Below are positions 33,061 to 43,870 of a stretch of 64,000 nucleotides of DNA, piece by piece. The stretch is from CAIMUX01 sp964473865 (GTDB lineage: Bacteria > Eisenbacteria > RBG-16-71-46 > CAIMUX01): positions 62,001 through 126,000 of the forward strand of contig CAYYQN010000009.1 of NCBI GenBank assembly GCA_964473865.1, in the 5' to 3' direction. How positions within the stretch are numbered: the stretch's first letter is position 1; each line of letters opens with the position of its first letter. Below the pieces are notes generated by a model. The model did no database searches, was not told where the DNA came from, and saw only the letters and a list, made by a program, of their open reading frames with translations. The translations under genes were made by a program, and so were the position numbers.

Positions 33061-34202
33061 GGTCGAATCCCCCCCTCCGGGTCTCTTTCGAGGCCGAACC
33101 GGTCGTGGCGCTGCCGGTCGCGGTTCGGCGGGGCGAAGCTCCGTTCGTGGCCGCAGTCGAAAACGCCTCGCTGCTGGAAGAGATCCGGCGCCTGCTGGAG
33201 GCGCTGCTCGGCCAGGCCGATCTGGAGACCATCCCGCAGGATGGGCCGGTGGCGCTGAGTCAATTGCGCGGCGCGCGCACGCGCCTCACGTTCCTGCCGA
33301 TGGACCTCCGCCTGATGGAGGGTCTGACGCTGCTGCGCGCTCTCCCTCCCTCCCGTGCTCGCCGCGTGGTGCTGCTCGTTCCCGACACCGTGGAAGGCTA
33401 TCGCGTCGCCTGGGAGGCACTCTGCCTCGGCGCGCGCGACTTCATGGTGACGCGTGGCGCCCCTCCCCAACGGCTGAAGGGCGGTGCCGGAGCGCGCCTT
33501 CGCCAGCTCGCGCATCTCATCGCCGACGACGAGTCCATCCCGGAAGCGTCACGAGACTGGGCTCCGCCACCCGCGCGGCTGGTGACGACGCTCGCGGCCA
33601 GGATGGAGGATGAAGCTCCCGACGACGCCGCGAAGGTGTCCCGCGCGGCGCCCTGGATGTTGTTGCCGGAATCGCGGCATCTCGGCGGGCTCGCTCCCTG
33701 GCTACGGTCTCTGCCCTCCGATCTTCCCGCCGTCGTGCGGGTGCCCGAAGGGGCGCGGTGTTTGCGCGTCGTGCGCGAGGGCTTGGGGCGCCTTGTCCAC
33801 CGGCCGGTGCGCGAGCTCTCCGATGGAGACCGGCTGGTGCCGGGGCACGTGCATCTGTGGACCGATCAGGAGACGCTCCAGCTGTGCGGGGAGGAGTCGT
33901 TCCTGCGCGCACGTCTGGTGCCGCTGGCGGAGGCACCGGGGACGTGGGGCGCCCGCCGGGAAGTGCTCACCGCGTTGATCGAGGCGTCGGTGCCGCTGGT
34001 GCTGGCGCTTCCGGAGAGCGACCTCACGGAGGAAGAGGATCTGCTCGCCACGGCGGAGCGGCATACCTTCGTCCGGCTGGAGGCCGGCCCCCTGGGTCGG
34101 GGTCCGGAGAGTGAATCGGTGCCGGGGAGCGGGTCTGCGGCAAATCGGGAACTGGAACCCTCCCGGCGCGTCGCAGCCTCTAGGAACGGGAGCGAACGAT
34201 GA
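33057..34202 (+). CDS. degenerate CheB-like protein (pseudo-receiver plus pseudo-methylesterase)
   Basis: 381 residues. Residues about 30-135 align with a CheY receiver, but the phospho-acceptor Asp is Pro81 (LTFLPMDLRLMEG), the switch Thr is Val and the conserved Lys is Arg133. Residues about 198-345 follow CheB methylesterase: SLPSDLPAVVRVPEG, then LGRLVHRPVRELSDGDRLVP and GHVHLWTD correspond to the CheB strand order, yet the SxGG serine and the QHM histidine are absent. It should therefore be neither phosphorylated nor catalytic. GTG start overlaps the upstream stop; the next gene overlaps by ATGA. Confidence 0.65.
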   Translation: MRSNPPLRVSFEAEPVVALPVAVRRGEAPFVAAVENASLLEEIRRLLEALLGQADLETIPQDGPVALSQLRGARTRLTFLPMDLRLMEGLTLLRALPPSRARRVVLLVPDTVEGYRVAWEALCLGARDFMVTRGAPPQRLKGGAGARLRQLAHLIADDESIPEASRDWAPPPARLVTTLAARMEDEAPDDAAKVSRAAPWMLLPESRHLGGLAPWLRSLPSDLPAVVRVPEGARCLRVVREGLGRLVHRPVRELSDGDRLVPGHVHLWTDQETLQLCGEESFLRARLVPLAEAPGTWGARREVLTALIEASVPLVLALPESDLTEEEDLLATAERHTFVRLEAGPLGRGPESESVPGSGSAANRELEPSRRVAASRNGSER

Positions 34203-36340
34203 CCAGGAAGCGCGGCAGTGTGGGCGCGGGAACGGGGAACAGCCGGCGCGAAGCTGGGCGACGATCGGGCGGGCTCGGGCAGAGGATCGCCCGCGAATTC
34301 TGGCCACTTGTCGTGGCCGGCCTGCTGATTCCGGCGGCTGCGCCTGCCGGGACCATGGAAGGCCCGCTTGATGGCGGCCGTCGCCGCGGGGCGGTGAATC
34401 CGGAGGACTTCCGGCTGGAACGAGTCCGCTTCGAGAATGACGGTCAGTGGCTGCGCATGACGATTCCGATCAAGGCCCCGTGGGCCCATTGGACACTGGG
34501 AAACCCGCCGCGCATCATCGTCGATCTCGGACAGACCACGAGTCACCTGCCCAACGCCCCGGGGCTTTACCAGGCGCGCATCGATCGGGGCCCTGTGCGC
34601 GCGTTGCGCACCAGTCAGTTCCTCTACTCACCGCTCGACCACCGGGTGCGGCTGACGCTCGATCTCTCGCAGGTCGTGCCATACGAGGCCCGCCGGGTGG
34701 GAGACGAGATCGAGATCCTCATCCCCGATCCCCACGTGCGCACGCCGCGCGCGGTCGTGATCGGCCCCACGGGCATCGCGGGGGTTGGGATCGACACCGC
34801 GGCTCCTGGAGAGGCTCCTTCGGTGTCGTCCAGCTTCTCTCAGACGAGCACGGCGTCGGCATCGTTCGCCGCGGCTGGCGCGAGCTCCGGATTCTCTACG
34901 CCAGGAGACGCCACGGCGAGCTCCAGCTTCCCTTCGCCGGCAGGTTCGTTGGCGAGCGCTGGATTGATGTCGCCGGGATTCCTTCCTCCGTCGGTTACCC
35001 CGCATCCGGACGCGATTCCTCCCGCGGCCGGGGATGCGCCATCCCCGCCGGTCGGGGAGCGTACGGCGCCGGTGGAAGGAACGCCCGCGGGGACCGATCT
35101 CCCGGCATCGACCTTGCGTGAGGCGCTGGCGGCGTTCAGCGGGATTGGTGTGGAGCCGGTCGAGGACGATGTGGACGATCCGCCGGCCCGGCCGCAGGTA
35201 TCGAAGAGTGCACGAGGCAGTGTTGCCTCTGCGGGCTCCGGCTCGACAACCCGGCGGACCCCGAGCCCAGCAGCGCCCAAACCGGTCGCCGCGAGCCCGG
35301 CGACCGCAGAACCGGCCGCCGCGCGGTCCACATACCTCCCACCTGCGCGCGGCCACGCGGAGTTGATGGCGGCATCTTCGCCGGGATCCAACAGCGTTTC
35401 GCCCGCGCAATCGGCCGCCTCGTTGCGCACCGCGTTACCACCGGAGGAGGAGCCGCAGGATCCGCCCACGGATTCGGCCCCGGCATCGGACCCCAAGGAA
35501 CGCAGCGCGGCGCGGCTTCTTCGCCAGGCCGTGCTGGCGACGCTACGGGACGATCTGAAGACCGCGGCCTCGACTTCGGAGCGCGCGTACCGCTTCTATG
35601 CGGGGACGGAGTCGGGCGATCAGTGCGGCCTCCTCGCGCGCGAGCTCAATCTGTTCCTCGGCCGCCCGGCTGACGCCGCGGCGCTGCTCGGGCTGACCGC
35701 GCGCCCGGACACCACCCGGCTGCCGCGGGCCCTCTATCTGTTGTTTGTCGACCACCACCGCCGCGCGGGCGATCCGGCCCAGGTCGATCGTCTGCTCCGC
35801 GAGTGGGGTCCCACCTACGGTCCGTTGCCGGGATTGGGCGCCCTGCAATATGCGACCGGCGAGGCGTTCCTGCGGGCGGGTGACGCCGAGGCGGCAGAGA
35901 GGCATCTGCGCCTCGTACCGGCCGGGGACTCGCTGGAAATCCCGGCGCTGCTGCTGATCGCGGCAGTGCAGGATCGCCGCGGGCAGCGCGAGGCGGCGCT
36001 TCAGACGTATCGGGAGGTGGCCGCGCGGGGGCCCGGTCCGTACCAGGCGCGCGGTATGGCGCGCAGCGCGGACCTCGAGTTCCAGCTGGGACGGGTGCGG
36101 GAGGCGCTGGCCTCATACGAACACCTCCTCCAGTCGAGCCCGCCGAACGATGAGGAGGTCTGGGGGGTATATCAGGCGGGGAACTGCCACTTGCTCCTCG
36201 GCGAATCGACGCTCGCCCGGGAGCGGTATGAGACGGTGACAAAGCTCTGGCCCCGCTCTTTCTGGGCTCCATTCGCGAAGGAACGTCTGGAGGAGATGAC
36301 GTGGCGGGCGCAGTGGGCAAACGGGATCGCGGCGCAGTGA
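34199..36340 (+). CDS. AMIN-domain and TPR envelope protein
   Basis: 713 residues. A basic N-terminus precedes a signal-type helix (FWPLVVAGLLIPAAAPAG, about 35-52). Residues about 65-180 form an AMIN domain (PPRIIVDLGQTTSHLPNAPG, then DHRVRLTLDLSQVVPYEARR), which binds peptidoglycan or localises secretin and amidase complexes. A Ser/Ala/Pro-rich linker (about 185-430) leads to TPR-like helices (about 435-705, e.g. AVQDRRGQREAALQTYREVA). FimV/PilQ-like proteins combine similar parts. It overlaps the neighbours on both sides, so it belongs to the regulatory operon. Role unproven. Confidence 0.78.
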   Translation: MTRKRGSVGAGTGNSRREAGRRSGGLGQRIAREFWPLVVAGLLIPAAAPAGTMEGPLDGGRRRGAVNPEDFRLERVRFENDGQWLRMTIPIKAPWAHWTLGNPPRIIVDLGQTTSHLPNAPGLYQARIDRGPVRALRTSQFLYSPLDHRVRLTLDLSQVVPYEARRVGDEIEILIPDPHVRTPRAVVIGPTGIAGVGIDTAAPGEAPSVSSSFSQTSTASASFAAAGASSGFSTPGDATASSSFPSPAGSLASAGLMSPGFLPPSVTPHPDAIPPAAGDAPSPPVGERTAPVEGTPAGTDLPASTLREALAAFSGIGVEPVEDDVDDPPARPQVSKSARGSVASAGSGSTTRRTPSPAAPKPVAASPATAEPAAARSTYLPPARGHAELMAASSPGSNSVSPAQSAASLRTALPPEEEPQDPPTDSAPASDPKERSAARLLRQAVLATLRDDLKTAASTSERAYRFYAGTESGDQCGLLARELNLFLGRPADAAALLGLTARPDTTRLPRALYLLFVDHHRRAGDPAQVDRLLREWGPTYGPLPGLGALQYATGEAFLRAGDAEAAERHLRLVPAGDSLEIPALLLIAAVQDRRGQREAALQTYREVAARGPGPYQARGMARSADLEFQLGRVREALASYEHLLQSSPPNDEEVWGVYQAGNCHLLLGESTLARERYETVTKLWPRSFWAPFAKERLEEMTWRAQWANGIAAQ

Positions 36341-37631
36341 GCGGGACCGTGCGTCCTTCGCTGCGGGTGCCCGCGAGAGTGCAATCCGACCCCGAGGAGC
36401 TCGAATCCCTGCGACAACTCCTGGAAGGTCGCGAACTGCTCTGCGTCATGCTCGAGGAGCTGTTGGAGGCAGCCACCGAGGGGCTGGTTGCGCTCGACTT
36501 CCGCGGGCGGGTGGTTCACATCTCCCGGTCCCTTCTTGATCCGGCGTTGGTCCGTGCGGAACGGATGGGCCCGGGAGAGTCCGAGGCCGCCGACGCGGGC
36601 TCGATCGAGAAGTGTCTGCCCCGTGCGGTCCGCCTGCGCCTGCGCCGGGAATCGGCAGGGATGGCGGCTGGAGATACGGTTCGGTTCGACCTCGACTGGC
36701 CGCGGCCCGACCGGGGCACGGAGGTCTACCGCGTCACCGCGACGGCCGGCTCCGACGCCTTGGGGAGTTCCATGCTGACCGCGCGTCATTCCGCGGGCGC
36801 GGGGCCGAGACCCCGGCTCCTTACGATCTTCGCGTTTTCCGACCGCACGCGCGAAGCGACGCTCGAACGCGAGCTTGCCGAGTCGAGGAACCTGGCCTCG
36901 CTCGGGCAGATGGCCGCGACCGTGGCGCACGAGCTGCGCAATCCGCTCGGCGCCATCCAGGGATTCGCCGACCTGTTGCACCGCGATCTCGCGGGCCAGC
37001 CCGCGTTGCGGCGGCAGGCCGAGCGGATCCTGCGCGGAGTCGAAGGGGCCAATCGGATCGTCAGCGACCTGCTCGAGTACACGCGTCCGGTCGCGCCGCA
37101 CCGCCTGCCGGTGGCGCTCGCAAACCTCCTGGACGAGAGCCTTGCCGCCTGGCGTGCCGGCGCGTCCTCGCCCGAGCGAGCCGCGGCCGATCTCGTGGTC
37201 GATCCCGACCTCCCGGATTGCCTGTGCGATGCGCGGCTGCTTCAGCAGGCGCTGCAGAACCTTTACGCCAACGCCGTCCAGGCGATGGACGGGGGAGGCA
37301 CGTTCTTCGTGCGGGCGCGCGCGGCGGGACCTGCCGGGCGGCCCGATCGGTTGCGCATTGTCGTGCGCGACACCGGATGCGGCCTCGGCGCGGACGAGGT
37401 GGCGCGCATCTTCCAGCCCTTCTACACGACGCGGCCCGGGGGCACCGGCCTGGGCTTGCCCCTGGTTCGCCGCATTGTGGAAGCGCACGGCGGTCACGTC
37501 CATGTGGTCAGCGCGCCGGGCCGCGGCACGTCGGTGGTGCTCGACCTGCCGGCCGCGGGACTCGAGTCGCCGATCGGCCGCGATGGGGAAGGCGAAGGCG
37601 CGGGAGCGCCCGGCTTTGAGGAGATGGTGGG

Positions 37632-37635
<4 letters not shown>
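36301..37635 (+). CDS. FlrB/FleS-type histidine kinase
   Basis: 444-residue soluble kinase. A short PAS-like sensor (LEELLEAATEGLVALDFRGR, VVHIS) is followed by HisKA with His210 in LGQMAATVAHELRNPLGAIQ, GFADLLHRDL, the hallmark of FlrB/FleS/AtoS-type flagellar kinases, then the HATPase domain with LLQQALQNLYANAVQAMDGG, VRDTGCGLG and GGTGLGLPLV. It begins at a GTG 40 bp inside the preceding gene with GGAGGAG upstream and overlaps the regulator gene by 4 bp. It is the likelier partner for activation of rod and hook genes, since the flgB operon follows. Confidence 0.93.
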
Positions 37636-39065
<1,430 letters not shown>

Positions 39066-39242
39066 ACCAGACCGGATTCCCTTCGCCCAGGCGCGTGCAC
39101 AACTTCTTTCCGCCCCCGGGGAAGATCTTTCCCGCTTCCGGCGCCCCACCGCTCGGCTGCGGTGAGAATCCACCTTCAGTTGATCCTCCAACCTATTGTC
39201 AGAAAGCGGGATTGACCAGGGGTCGGCGGAATCGAATGTGGG

Positions 39243-39257
39243 TGGCACGGCCGTTGC
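39243..39257 (+). promoter_or_regulatory. sigma54 (-24/-12) promoter of the flgB operon
   Basis: TGGCACGGCCGTTGC is an essentially perfect consensus: TGGCACG, 4 bp, TTGC. The predicted start is near 39269, leaving a leader of about 105 nt with a strong hairpin. The rest of the 39066-39373 gap shows no gene. Confidence 0.88.
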
Positions 39258-39290
39258 CCGTGAAGACGCGACCCGAAGGGGTCCGGGTGT

Positions 39291-39323
39291 CCGGGAGCAG
39301 GGAAGCTCCTTCCTTGCTCCCGG
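39291..39323 (+). promoter_or_regulatory. 15-bp hairpin in the flgB leader
   Basis: CCGGGAGCA-G-GGAAG, loop CTC, CTTCC-T-TGCTCCCGG. In RNA the G/U opposite bases pair, giving a continuous 15-bp stem with a 3-nt loop, about 22-55 nt after the predicted start site and 50 nt before the ATG. No T-run follows, so it is not a standard terminator; regulation or mRNA protection is plausible. Confidence 0.6.
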
Positions 39324-39373
39324 GCCCTGTGGCTTGGATGGGGCCGGAAGACTCGTAGAGCGCGGAGGCTCGG

Positions 39374-39778
39374 ATGATCGGTCGGGTGCTGTTCGGCGGA
39401 CGAGGCTGGAACGAGATGAAGGGTGCGCTCGACGCCGGCGCCCTGCGGCAGCGCGTCCTCGCCTCCAACATCGCCAACGCCGGCACGCCGGGCTATCAGG
39501 CCCAGGAGGTTCCCTTCGAGGAGGTGCTGCGCGGCGAGGAAGGAAACCTGCCGATGGCCCGGACGCGGGCCGGACACCTCTCCGGCGGCGACACCTCCGC
39601 GCCGGCGCCGACAATGCGGCCGCGCGGGGGCGAGGTGGCGGCCGGAAGCATCAACGACGTGGTCATCGAGCAGGAAATGAACGAGATGGTGCAGAACACC
39701 ATCCACTTCCAGGCCCTGTCGCAGCTTCTGGCCAATCGGTACAAGGGACTGCGCGACGCGATCCGACCGGGCAACTGA
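39374..39778 (+). CDS. flgB: flagellar proximal rod protein FlgB
   Basis: 134 residues, family length. GALDAGALRQRVLASNIANA, GTPGYQAQEVPFEEVL is the rod-protein N-terminus, and NDVVIEQEMNEMVQNTIHFQ, ALSQLLANRYKGLRDAIR is the characteristic FlgB C-terminus. It is the most basal rod protein together with FlgC and FliE. First gene of the long flgB-fliR operon. GCGGAGGC precedes the ATG. Confidence 0.95.
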   Translation: MIGRVLFGGRGWNEMKGALDAGALRQRVLASNIANAGTPGYQAQEVPFEEVLRGEEGNLPMARTRAGHLSGGDTSAPAPTMRPRGGEVAAGSINDVVIEQEMNEMVQNTIHFQALSQLLANRYKGLRDAIRPGN

Positions 39779-39792
39779 GGAGGAGGTAGACG

Positions 39793-40290
39793 ATGCGCAT
39801 TTCCTACCTGACCGGCATGAATGTCAGCGCCTCGGGCCTGACGGCCCAGCGCGCGGTGATGGACGCCGCGGCCGAGAACCTGGCCAATGCGCAGACGACG
39901 CGAACGCCCGAAGGCGGGCCGTACCGTCGCAAGGTCGTGCCGCTGGCCGCCGAGGCGCAGCCGTTCACGGTGCGCACCGAGGAAGCGCCGCCGGCCGAGC
40001 TGACGCGCACCGATCCCGACCACTTCGAGCCGGACTCCTCGGCGCGCGCCACGACGGCGGAGGCGATGGGGGTCACGGCCCAGGTCATCGAGGATCCCTC
40101 CGAGGGCGCCTTGGTCTTCGACCCGGGCCATCCCGACGCCGATGCCGACGGGATGGTGCGGATGCCGAACGTCGACACGGCTCGCGAGATGGTGACGCTG
40201 ATGGTCGCGTCCCGAGCCTACGAAGCCAACCTGGCCGCGCTGCAGGCCTCCCGTCGCCTGGCCGAGGCCTCGATCAACCTGGCCCGCTGA
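39793..40290 (+). CDS. flgC: flagellar proximal rod protein FlgC
   Basis: 165 residues. TGMNVSASGLTAQRAVMDAA, AENLANAQTTRTPEGGPYRR, KVVPL is the FlgC signature, followed by the PGHPDADADGMVRMPNVDT motif and the C-terminal EMVTLMVASRAYEANLAALQ. It forms the proximal rod with FlgB and FlgF. About 20 residues longer than E. coli FlgC, within the family range. GGAGGAGG lies 8 nt before the ATG. Confidence 0.96.
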   Translation: MRISYLTGMNVSASGLTAQRAVMDAAAENLANAQTTRTPEGGPYRRKVVPLAAEAQPFTVRTEEAPPAELTRTDPDHFEPDSSARATTAEAMGVTAQVIEDPSEGALVFDPGHPDADADGMVRMPNVDTAREMVTLMVASRAYEANLAALQASRRLAEASINLAR

Positions 40291-40327
40291 GGCCGCCCGC
40301 GGGCGCGGAAGGAAAGGACACGTCGCC

Positions 40328-40672
40328 ATGATCGAAGGAGTGGGAGCCCGGCCTTTGCACCTGCGAATGCCGCAGGAGCTTCCGGGGCTGCCGGCGGCCG
40401 GCGCGGCGGGCGCCGGATCGCCCGGTGCCGGAGGCGCCGCGGGAACGGGCGCGGGCGGGTTTGCGAAGACCATGGAGCAGTTCCTTGGCGACGTGAACAA
40501 CCTCCAGCTCAGGTCGGCCGAATCGCTGCAGCAGTTTGCCAGCGGCCAGACCGCCGATCTGCATCGGGTGGTGCTGGCCCAGCAGGAAGCCGCGATCGCG
40601 TTGCGTCTCGTGGGCGAGATGCGGGACCGGCTGCTGCAGTCGTACCAGGAAATCATGCGGATGTCGGTCTAG
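40328..40672 (+). CDS. fliE: MS ring-rod junction protein FliE
   Basis: 114 residues. The N-terminal 45 are Gly/Ala-rich and variable. GFAKTMEQFLGDVNNLQLRS, AESLQQFASGQTADLHRVVL, AQQEAAIALRLVGEMRDRLL, QSYQEIMRM is the conserved FliE helix pair. It joins the MS ring to the rod and assembles first among export substrates. Located between flgC and fliF as usual. Confidence 0.95.
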   Translation: MIEGVGARPLHLRMPQELPGLPAAGAAGAGSPGAGGAAGTGAGGFAKTMEQFLGDVNNLQLRSAESLQQFASGQTADLHRVVLAQQEAAIALRLVGEMRDRLLQSYQEIMRMSV

Positions 40673-40723
40673 AGCGGGCGGCGGACGGAGTAGGGCGTCC
40701 GGACGCGGGAGGTCGGGAAGATC

Positions 40724-42205
40724 ATGGACTGGACCGGGAGCACACGCCAGGTATGGCAGCGGCTCAATCCGAACCAGAGGCTGCTCTTCGGCACGCTGGC
40801 GGTGGCGTTTGTCATCCTCGTGATCTCGCTGGCGGCGTGGTCGGGCCGGCCTCACTTCGCCGTGCTGTTCGCCAATCTGGACGCGGGAGACGGCAGCTCC
40901 ATCGTCGACCAGCTTCGCACGCGGAAGATCCCGTACAAGGTCGAGGACGGCGGGCGGACCATCCTGGTGCCCGAGCCGAAGGTCTACGAGACGCGTCTTC
41001 TCCTGGCCGGAAACGGGCTGCCCGGCTCCGGATCCGGGTACGAGATCCTCGATTCGAACAAGCTCGGTTGGACCGACTTCGTACAGAAGCTGCAGTATCG
41101 GCGGGCCCTCGAGGGAGAGATCGCGCGCAGCATCCAGACCCTGGAAGAGGTGCAGTCGGCTCGGATCCACCTGGTGCAGCCCGAACCGTCGCTCTTCGTG
41201 GAAAAGGAGAAGCCGGCCACGGCCTCCGTCGTGCTGCGGCTCAAGTCGGGCACGCGACTTTCGCCGGCGCACGTGCAGGGAATCGTCCACCTCGTCTCGT
41301 CGGCCGTGGAAGGGCTCCAACCGGAGAACGTCACGCTGATCGACACGCGGGGAAATCTGCTCAGCGCGCCGCAGACCGATGCCGCGCTGGGCGCCACCGC
41401 CGACCAGATCACCATCCAGCGCGGGCTGGAGGAGCAGCTGACCAACAAGGTGCAGAGCCTGCTCGAGGCGGTGCTCGGGCCGGGCAAGTCGGTGGTGCGG
41501 ATATCGGCCGAGATGGATTTTCGGGTGTCGGAACGCACGGTGGAGAGCTATGACGCCGAGAACCCGGTAGTGCGCTCCGAGGAGACGCGCAACGAAGCCT
41601 CGGCCGATGGCGGACGGAGCGAATCGGCCACCACCAACTACGAGATCTCGCGGACGCTGGAGACGATGCGGATTCCCAGCGGGACGATCAAGCGCCTGAC
41701 CGCGTCGGTTTTCGTGGACGGCACCTACCGCCTCCTCCCGAAGGGGCAGAAGGAGTATGCCGCGCGCACCCCGGAGGAAATGCAGAAGTACGACGGGATC
41801 ATTCGCAACGCCCTCGGCTTCGACGCCACGCGCGGGGACCGGCTGACCGTGGAGAATGTCGCCTTCGACACCTCGGTCCTGGACCAGGAAAAGAAGGAGA
41901 TGGAGAAGTCGGATCGAATGCGGCTTCTGGTCCAGGTAGGCAGCCGGGTGGTCACCGGCGCCGTGGTGCTCTTCCTCTTTCTGGCGCTGCTCCGGGCGGC
42001 GCGGCGGCTGCACACCACGGAACAGACTCGCCCGGGGACGGGCCGCAACTTCGACCAACTGGCCGGCGGAGAGCTCCCCGTCCTTCCGGAAAAGCTGGAG
42101 GATCCGCGCTCGGTGCTGATCCAGCGGCGGATTCAGGAGCTGTCGCGCACGAGCCCGGACGGTCTGGGACGGCTCCTGCGGAGCTGGCTGCATGAGGAAT
42201 CTTGA
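40724..42205 (+). CDS. fliF: flagellar MS-ring protein FliF
   Basis: 493 residues with two membrane helices, about 20-42 (LLFGTLAVAFVILVISLAAW) and about 408-430 (VVTGAVVLFLFLALLRAARR). Between them lie the ring-building domains with KIPYKVEDGGRTILVPEPKV and LEGEIARSIQTLEEVQSARI, HLVQPEPSLF. The cytoplasmic C-terminus (RRIQELSRTSPDGLGRLLRS, WLHEE) contacts FliG. Length slightly below the 530-560 average because the linker is short. It overlaps fliG by 4 bp. Confidence 0.96.
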   Translation: MDWTGSTRQVWQRLNPNQRLLFGTLAVAFVILVISLAAWSGRPHFAVLFANLDAGDGSSIVDQLRTRKIPYKVEDGGRTILVPEPKVYETRLLLAGNGLPGSGSGYEILDSNKLGWTDFVQKLQYRRALEGEIARSIQTLEEVQSARIHLVQPEPSLFVEKEKPATASVVLRLKSGTRLSPAHVQGIVHLVSSAVEGLQPENVTLIDTRGNLLSAPQTDAALGATADQITIQRGLEEQLTNKVQSLLEAVLGPGKSVVRISAEMDFRVSERTVESYDAENPVVRSEETRNEASADGGRSESATTNYEISRTLETMRIPSGTIKRLTASVFVDGTYRLLPKGQKEYAARTPEEMQKYDGIIRNALGFDATRGDRLTVENVAFDTSVLDQEKKEMEKSDRMRLLVQVGSRVVTGAVVLFLFLALLRAARRLHTTEQTRPGTGRNFDQLAGGELPVLPEKLEDPRSVLIQRRIQELSRTSPDGLGRLLRSWLHEES

Positions 42206-43257
42206 GCGGGGCGCACGCCGTGGATAATGCCGCCCGAAAAGCCGCGAACTCGCGAAATCTCACGGGGCCCCAGAAGGCCGCGCTGGTCATCGTGACCATG
42301 GGCCGGGAGGCCGCGGCCGAGGTCTTTCGCAGCATGCGCCAGGAGGACATCGAGGCGCTGACCTCGCAGGTGGCGCGCCTGGGCGACATCGAATCCGACA
42401 CCCGGGACGCCGTCCTGGGGGAATTCGACGAGATGATGATGGCCAACTCCTACCTCACCGAAGGGGGATTGGAGGTGGCGCGCGAGATCCTGTTCCAGGC
42501 CTTGGGTCAGGACCGGGCCATGGAAGTCCTCGAGCGGATTCAGCAGACCGAGGCCAGCGCCGGCGCGTTCCAGAAGCTGAGCAACGTGGACGAGAAGCAG
42601 CTGGTCAATCTCATCCAGGGCGAGCATCCCCAGACGATCTCCCTCATCCTCGGACAGCTGCAGGCCAAGCAGGCGGCCGGCGTCCTGGTGGCGCTGCCGG
42701 CCGAGGTGCAGCCCGACGTGGTCTCGCGCATGGCCACCATGGGCCAGAGCTCTCCGGAAATGGTTGCGGAGATCGAGGGGGTGCTGAAGCAGCACATCTC
42801 GACGATGACCCGCAACTCGAGCACCGAGACGGGAGGGATCAACGCGGTCGCGGAGATCCTGAACCTGGTGGACCGTTCCACCGAGAAGAACATCCTCGGA
42901 GTGATGGAACGCGAGAACCCCGACCTGGCCATCCAGATCAAGAACCTGATGTTCGTCTTCGAAGACGTGCTCCACCTCGGGGACCGGGAAGTCCAGCGGG
43001 TGCTCAAGGACGTCGACTCCCGGGACCTGGCGGTGGCCCTCAAGCTGGCTTCCGAGGACGTGAAGGCGAAGATCTTCAGCAATCTTTCGCAGCGCGCCGC
43101 GGAGATGCTCAAAGACGAGCTCGACTTCCTGGGTCCGGTGCGGCTGAAGAACGTGGAAGACGCGCAACGCCGCATCGTCGAGACGGTGCGCAAGCTGGAC
43201 GAAGCCGGCGAGATTCACATCAGCCGCGGCGGTGCGGGGGAGGAGCTCATTGTCTAG
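42202..43257 (+). CDS. fliG: flagellar motor switch protein FliG
   Basis: 351 residues. N-terminal FliF-binding part (LTGPQKAALVIVTMGREAAA), the middle EHPQTISLILGQLQAKQAAG and the torque-generating C-terminal domain with VLKDVDSRDLAVALKLASED, VKAKIFSNLSQRAAEMLKDE, where the charged residues that face the stator are conserved. Starts at a TTG overlapping the fliF stop (TTGA); a GTG 18 nt later is an alternative. Confidence 0.97.
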   Translation: MSGAHAVDNAARKAANSRNLTGPQKAALVIVTMGREAAAEVFRSMRQEDIEALTSQVARLGDIESDTRDAVLGEFDEMMMANSYLTEGGLEVAREILFQALGQDRAMEVLERIQQTEASAGAFQKLSNVDEKQLVNLIQGEHPQTISLILGQLQAKQAAGVLVALPAEVQPDVVSRMATMGQSSPEMVAEIEGVLKQHISTMTRNSSTETGGINAVAEILNLVDRSTEKNILGVMERENPDLAIQIKNLMFVFEDVLHLGDREVQRVLKDVDSRDLAVALKLASEDVKAKIFSNLSQRAAEMLKDELDFLGPVRLKNVEDAQRRIVETVRKLDEAGEIHISRGGAGEELIV

Positions 43258-43870
43258 CGTGCTTCCCCGCCCGGAGCTGGAACGCCGGGCCTTCGTGTTG
43301 CGTCCTCCCGCCTCCGGCGGAGGAGAAGGCCTGTTCCTCACCAACGACGATCTGCTGCGCCTGCGCGAGGAAGCCGCCAGCGGGGCGGCGCAGCAGGTGC
43401 GCAGCGACCTCGAGGAATGGGGTCGCGGCCTGGAGGCCCGGACCGAGTCTGCCGCGACCGAGCTGTTTCGGGCGGCGCGCGAGCTGCGGGAGGCCCGCAT
43501 GCGGCTCCTCGAAGAGGCGGCGGACGAGGTGGTCGGCCTGGCGTTCGCGGTGGCGAGGCGCGTCCTGCGCCGGGAGGTGGAGTCGAATCCGGATGCCGCC
43601 CTCCCCCTCGTCCGTGAGCTCCTGCAGCGGGCCGCGGCCGGTACGCAGGTGACGGTGCACCTGTCCCCGCGGGACCACGCCGCCCTTTCGGCGCACGGTT
43701 CACTGCCCGAATCGGCCGGGCTCGACGGACTGCACTTTCGGCTCGACGCCAACATCACGCCCGGCGGTGTCTTGGTGGAGACGGCGGCCGGCGGGCTCGA
43801 CGGGCGGATCGAGACCCAACTGGACCTGATCGAAGCGGCGCTGCGCGCGCCGCGCGAGGAGGCGGCATGA
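43250..43870 (+). CDS. fliH: flagellar export ATPase regulator FliH
   Basis: 206 residues from a TTG at 43250, which overlaps the fliG stop and has GGGGAGGAG 5 nt upstream; a GTG at 43259 is possible. Central helices (EEAASGAAQQVRSDLEEWGR to LREARMRLLEEAADEVVGLA) and the C-terminal domain (ANITPGGVLVETAAGGLDGR, IETQLDLIEAAL) match FliH/YscL. It inhibits and docks the FliI ATPase as the outer stalk. Overlaps fliI by 4 bp. Confidence 0.9.
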   Translation: MSSVLPRPELERRAFVLRPPASGGGEGLFLTNDDLLRLREEAASGAAQQVRSDLEEWGRGLEARTESAATELFRAARELREARMRLLEEAADEVVGLAFAVARRVLRREVESNPDAALPLVRELLQRAAAGTQVTVHLSPRDHAALSAHGSLPESAGLDGLHFRLDANITPGGVLVETAAGGLDGRIETQLDLIEAALRAPREEAA

